A stretch of 36,061 nucleotides of DNA from Oscillospiraceae bacterium (GTDB taxonomy: Bacteria > Bacillota > Clostridia > Oscillospirales > Oscillospiraceae), in contig JAFXAW010000027.1 in assembly GCA_017522015.1 (NCBI GenBank), forward strand, positions 1-36,061, written 5' to 3'. The translations under genes were made by a program, and so were the position numbers. The notes under the pieces were generated by a model, which saw only the letters and a program-made list of their open reading frames with translations, ran no database searches and was not told the DNA's origin. Positions 31,625 through 36,061 of this stretch are shown one piece after another (the stretch's first letter is position 1; each line of letters opens with the position of its first letter).

Positions 31625-31677
31625 TTCCCCAAACGCCTATAGCGCTCTCGCATCCTGAATAAATCTGATATTTTGGT

Positions 31678-31709
31678 AAAAAGCCGAAGCAAATTTGTTT
31701 CGGCTTTTA
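31678..31709 (+). terminator. Terminator of the aminotransferase gene
   Basis: AAAAGCCGAAGCAAA pairs with TTTGTTTCGGCTTTT (15 pairs, one GU); the innermost pairs open to form the loop. It lies 55 bases after the stop. Confidence 0.8.
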
Positions 31710-31769
31710 CATATTCCGTTGCATTACAAATTGAAATCCGCTATGATAGAGCAAAAGGAGGAATGGTCA

Positions 31770-32945
31770 ATGAATCGGGATTTCTCGCGTTTGGACGCTT
31801 TGCTTGAGAATTTTGCACAGAACTCCCTGCCCGGCTGCACCTGCGCCATCATGGAGGGTGATAAACTGATCTATACCGGCGCTGCAGGTTATGCCGACAT
31901 CGAAGCCGGAAAGAAGACAAATGTGCACTCCATGTTCCGGCAGGCCTCAACCACCAAACTTTTTACTTACGCCATTTTGGGCATGCTCTATGAAGAGGGA
32001 CGCTTCCTTTTCTCCGACCCGGTTGGAAAATATCTGCCGGAGTGGAAGGAAACGCGAAAATTTGTTGTTCGCCCCGACGGGAACATCGACACCGCCCCCA
32101 CGGAAAAGCCCCTCACAATCAAAAACGCCGTTTCCATGATGTGCGGTCTCCCCTACTGCATGGCCCCCGTCGCCAATGCCAACACGCCGACGCTTGCAGC
32201 AATGAGCACGCGCATAGCTGCTCTGTTGGAAAAAGGCACGCCGACGCTTCGTGAGGAAGTTCGAGCCATGGCGGATGTGCCTGTTATGTTTGAGCCCGGA
32301 TCGCACTGGCTCTACGGCTTCGGCAGCGAGATCACCGGCGCGCTGGTGGAGACTTTTGAGGATATGCCGCTTCGGGAGGTTTTCCGCAAGCGGATCATTG
32401 AGCCGCTTGAGCTCGCGGATACCGACACCTTCTTCACGCCGGAAAACCGCGACCGCGTTGTCCGGAATTACAGAAAAACGCCGGACGGAGAGCTTGTTGC
32501 AGCCGCTGATTTCTATGATGCCTCCATGGATCCGGCGAACACGCCGGTTGGTGCAAGGCCGAACCTCATCACCAGCGCCGCGGACTTTGCCGTCTTCATG
32601 CAGATGCTGGCAAACGGCGGCACCTACAAGGGCCGCAAATACCTCGGGGCAGGAACTGTGGAGATGCTCCATGAAAACCAGCTCGGTGAGACGCAGCTTC
32701 GTGACTTTGAAAACGATTATCTCATCGGCTATGGCTACGGATACGGCTTCCGCACCCTGCTCACGCGGCAGTACGGCCACAACGGTCATCCGGGCTGCTT
32801 CGGCTGGACGGGTGGCAGCGGCATCTGGGTGGAGGCAGATCCGGTTGGAAAGTTCTCCATCGCCTATATGCACAACATGATGCCCAATGAGGAGCTGTAT
32901 CACCACCATCGCGTCCGCAGCGTTGCCTACGGCTGCATGCTGTAA
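31770..32945 (+). CDS. Serine hydrolase of the class C beta-lactamase/PBP4* family
   Basis: This 391-residue serine hydrolase has the active-site SxxK at S60-K63 (RQASTTKLFTYA), the tyrosine motif at Y182 (HWLYGFGSEI) and an HxG motif near 337-342 (YGHNGHPGCFGWTGG) in place of KTG. Relatives include esterases, D-aminopeptidases and penicillin-binding-like proteins. There is no signal peptide, so it probably acts in the cytoplasm as an esterase or amidase rather than as a beta-lactamase. I use the ATG at 31770 because AAAGGAGG lies at ideal distance; the frame continues upstream to 31695. It is a single gene between two terminators. Confidence 0.9.
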   Translation: MNRDFSRLDALLENFAQNSLPGCTCAIMEGDKLIYTGAAGYADIEAGKKTNVHSMFRQASTTKLFTYAILGMLYEEGRFLFSDPVGKYLPEWKETRKFVVRPDGNIDTAPTEKPLTIKNAVSMMCGLPYCMAPVANANTPTLAAMSTRIAALLEKGTPTLREEVRAMADVPVMFEPGSHWLYGFGSEITGALVETFEDMPLREVFRKRIIEPLELADTDTFFTPENRDRVVRNYRKTPDGELVAAADFYDASMDPANTPVGARPNLITSAADFAVFMQMLANGGTYKGRKYLGAGTVEMLHENQLGETQLRDFENDYLIGYGYGYGFRTLLTRQYGHNGHPGCFGWTGGSGIWVEADPVGKFSIAYMHNMMPNEELYHHHRVRSVAYGCML

Positions 32946-32967
32946 CATCGTTCATAACGAAAAACCA

Positions 32968-32995
32968 TCAGAGGGCAGCTCTTGCTGCCCTCTGA
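32968..32995. terminator. Bidirectional terminator between hydrolase and cotJC genes
   Basis: TCAGAGGGCAGC pairs with GCTGCCCTCTGA around a TCTT loop. The minus strand side has GGTTTTTC beyond it; the plus side has ATTTATATATTC. It lies 23 bases after the hydrolase stop. Confidence 0.85.
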
Positions 32996-33014
32996 ATTTA
33001 TATATTCTCTTGTG

Positions 33015-33611
33015 TTATCTGTCAAAGGCCGGGTTGACCGCGTAGATGTTCCTCTGATCCATCTTTTCCGTTGCCAGACGCAGCGCTTCACCAAAACGCT
33101 GGAAGTGCACGACTTCGCGTTCTCTCAGGAAACGGATGACGTTGTTTACATCCGGGTCGTCGGAGAGCCGCAGAATGTTGTCATAGGTTGTGCGCGCTTT
33201 CTGCTCTGCGCCCATGTCTTCCGTCAGATCCGTGATGACATCCCCTTTGACGGCAATCGTCGCCGCCGTCCAGGGCGTACCGGAGGCAAACTGCGGATAG
33301 ACTCCCGCCGTGTGATCGACAAAATAGGTGTCAAATCCGGCGCGGATGATCTCTTCCTGCGTCATGTTCCGGGTAAGCTGATGGATGATGGCACCAACCA
33401 TTTCAAAGTGACCAAGTTCTTCCGTGCCAATGTCCGTCAGAATGGCCTTCAATTCCGGATACGGCATCGAATAGCGTTGGCTCAGATAGCGCATCGATGC
33501 GCCCAGTTCACCGTCCGGCCCGCCGTACTGGGAAATGATGAATTTCGCAAGCGCCGGATTGGTGTTTTTGATCCTCACGGGATACTGCAATTTCTTCTCA
33601 TAAACAAACAT
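33015..33611 (-). CDS. cotJC: CotJC-type manganese catalase family coat protein
   Basis: This 198-residue ferritin-like protein carries the metal ligands of manganese catalases: E35 (GPDGELGAS), E65 and H68 (TEELGHFEMV), E135 (MGAEQKAR), and E165/H169 (REREVVHFQRFGE). CotJC of Bacillus is a spore coat protein made in the mother cell. The ATG at 33611 shares its A with the TGA stop of the CotJA/CotJB fusion, so the two are translationally coupled; an upstream frame extension to 33641 is not used. Peroxide decomposition is likely from the ligands but not proven by sequence. A terminator follows. Confidence 0.95.
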   Translation of the reverse strand: MFVYEKKLQYPVRIKNTNPALAKFIISQYGGPDGELGASMRYLSQRYSMPYPELKAILTDIGTEELGHFEMVGAIIHQLTRNMTQEEIIRAGFDTYFVDHTAGVYPQFASGTPWTAATIAVKGDVITDLTEDMGAEQKARTTYDNILRLSDDPDVNNVIRFLREREVVHFQRFGEALRLATEKMDQRNIYAVNPAFDR

Positions 33612-34057
33612 CAGCGCATGCCCCTTTCTGTATAATCCCACGGCCAGGGATCCTTAATCCAGGTAAAGCTCTGCGCATCAACCATGTCTTTCGGCACAAC
33701 GGGACCGTAACGCGCGGTGTAGCGTTTGTGCGCTTCCTCTGCCAGGCGCAGAACGCCTTTGTAAAGCTCAAACGCCTCCTTGTCGTCGGCGTGCGTATCC
33801 AGATAGAGCAGCATCTCTTTGCACACAAAGTCAATCGCCATCAGCTCCGCAAGCGGCGTTGAGAGTTTTTCCGGGGTGTTGACCATGTTCATAAACGGCA
33901 GATCCAGGCCAGGGAACAAAGTGCCGCGTGCGAGCGCCTCTTTTGCCTCATATTGCGGCTTGGCGCTCTGCTGCTTCGGTACGAATGCGGCCGCTAACGG
34001 TGCGCAGGTCGGCAGAAAGCCACACTTCACGCCGCAGGCCGCCGTGTTTTCACTCAA
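33611..34057 (-). CDS. cotJA-cotJB: Fused CotJA-CotJB spore coat protein
   Basis: This 148-residue protein joins two coat proteins that are separate genes in Bacillus. Residues 1-60 contain a Cys-rich start (CGVKCGFLPTCAP) and the CotJA-like EAKEALARGTLFPGLDLPF. Residues 66-148 are CotJB-like: LAELMAIDFVCKEMLLYLDT, then an Ala/Glu helix and the closing WIKDPWPWDYTERG. There is no stop or frame change between the parts, and no ribosome site before the internal Met codons (56, 58). The start is TTG at 34057, about 10 bases after AAAGGGG; an ATG is absent in the useful range, and the frame runs to 34153. cotJC starts at the stop codon. Confidence 0.85.
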   Translation of the reverse strand: MSENTAACGVKCGFLPTCAPLAAAFVPKQQSAKPQYEAKEALARGTLFPGLDLPFMNMVNTPEKLSTPLAELMAIDFVCKEMLLYLDTHADDKEAFELYKGVLRLAEEAHKRYTARYGPVVPKDMVDAQSFTWIKDPWPWDYTERGMR

Positions 34058-34146
34058 ATGATTCCATCCCCTTTGCAAGATGAAGATGAAGCATGCTTCA
34101 ACCCATCCTATGCAGAGCCGCGCTGCGCGTTCAGATACGGATAGAA

Positions 34147-34187
34147 AAAGCAAGCTCGTCCCAAACCATCCGGGACGAGCTTGCTTT
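34147..34187 (-). terminator. Terminator of ligA
   Basis: A 16-bp perfect stem AAAGCAAGCTCGTCCC/GGGACGAGCTTGCTTT with a nine-base loop is followed on the minus strand by a run of T residues. It lies 15 bases after the ligA stop. Confidence 0.93.
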
Positions 34188-34201
34188 GTTATATTGGAAA
34201 A

Positions 34202-36061
<1,860 letters not shown>

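Overview
The window is chromosomal DNA from an endospore-forming low-GC-lineage Firmicute, most likely a gut-type member of the Clostridia (Oscillospiraceae/Ruminococcaceae-like). The reasons are the many sporulation genes (spoIVA, spmA, spmB, a spoIID-domain gene, cotF- and cotJ-type coat genes), AGGAGG-type ribosome sites, a Phe T-box leader, the alr-mazF neighbourhood known from Bacillus, and fairly GC-rich coding DNA separated by AT-rich promoters. The sequence fixes neither genus nor species. I saw no rRNA, tRNA, CRISPR array, transposase or prophage genes.

Left part (1-6152, all minus strand). Transcription order is a secreted SpoIID-domain protein, queA, tgt (queuosine tRNA modification), yajC (Sec accessory), a TIGR04086-type membrane protein, then a XerD-like recombinase. 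yajC and xerD each have a good sigma-A promoter of their own. The membrane-protein gene has a long hairpin whose 3' arm contains its ribosome-binding site. Next come divergent lysine/DPA-pathway genes asd-dapA-dapB (6371-9180, plus), an orphan histidine-kinase-like protein (9327-10382), and minus-strand tatD and mntP.

Middle (11907-22047). spmA-spmB are translationally coupled, but spmB carries an apparent frameshift at a run of six A. An AbrB-like regulator, a phosphoribosyltransferase, a URO-D family protein and a DEDDh exonuclease follow. A minus-strand group holds two small coat-type genes, an acidic-linker protein and an exported protein of unknown role. The operon nnr-ydcC-like-alr-mazF follows the Bacillus ydcC-alr-ndoAI-ndoA order without the antitoxin gene.

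Right part (22291-36061). An ECF sigma gene is coupled to a membrane anti-sigma-like gene and precedes the T-box controlled pheS-pheT operon, ireB, spoIVA with a sigma-E type promoter, a class I aminotransferase, a serine hydrolase, a cotJ operon in which CotJA and CotJB are fused into one protein, and the C-terminal ~619 residues of NAD-dependent DNA ligase, which runs off the right edge.

Most of the window is ordinary housekeeping and sporulation DNA. The points most worth a second look are the CotJA-CotJB fusion, the hairpins that overlap ribosome-binding sites, the XerD variant without the usual beta-hairpin lysine and the repeat-rich NrdR-like region upstream of it, the kinase with Tyr at the phospho-acceptor position, the antitoxin-less MazF, and the uncharacterised genes beside the coat genes.
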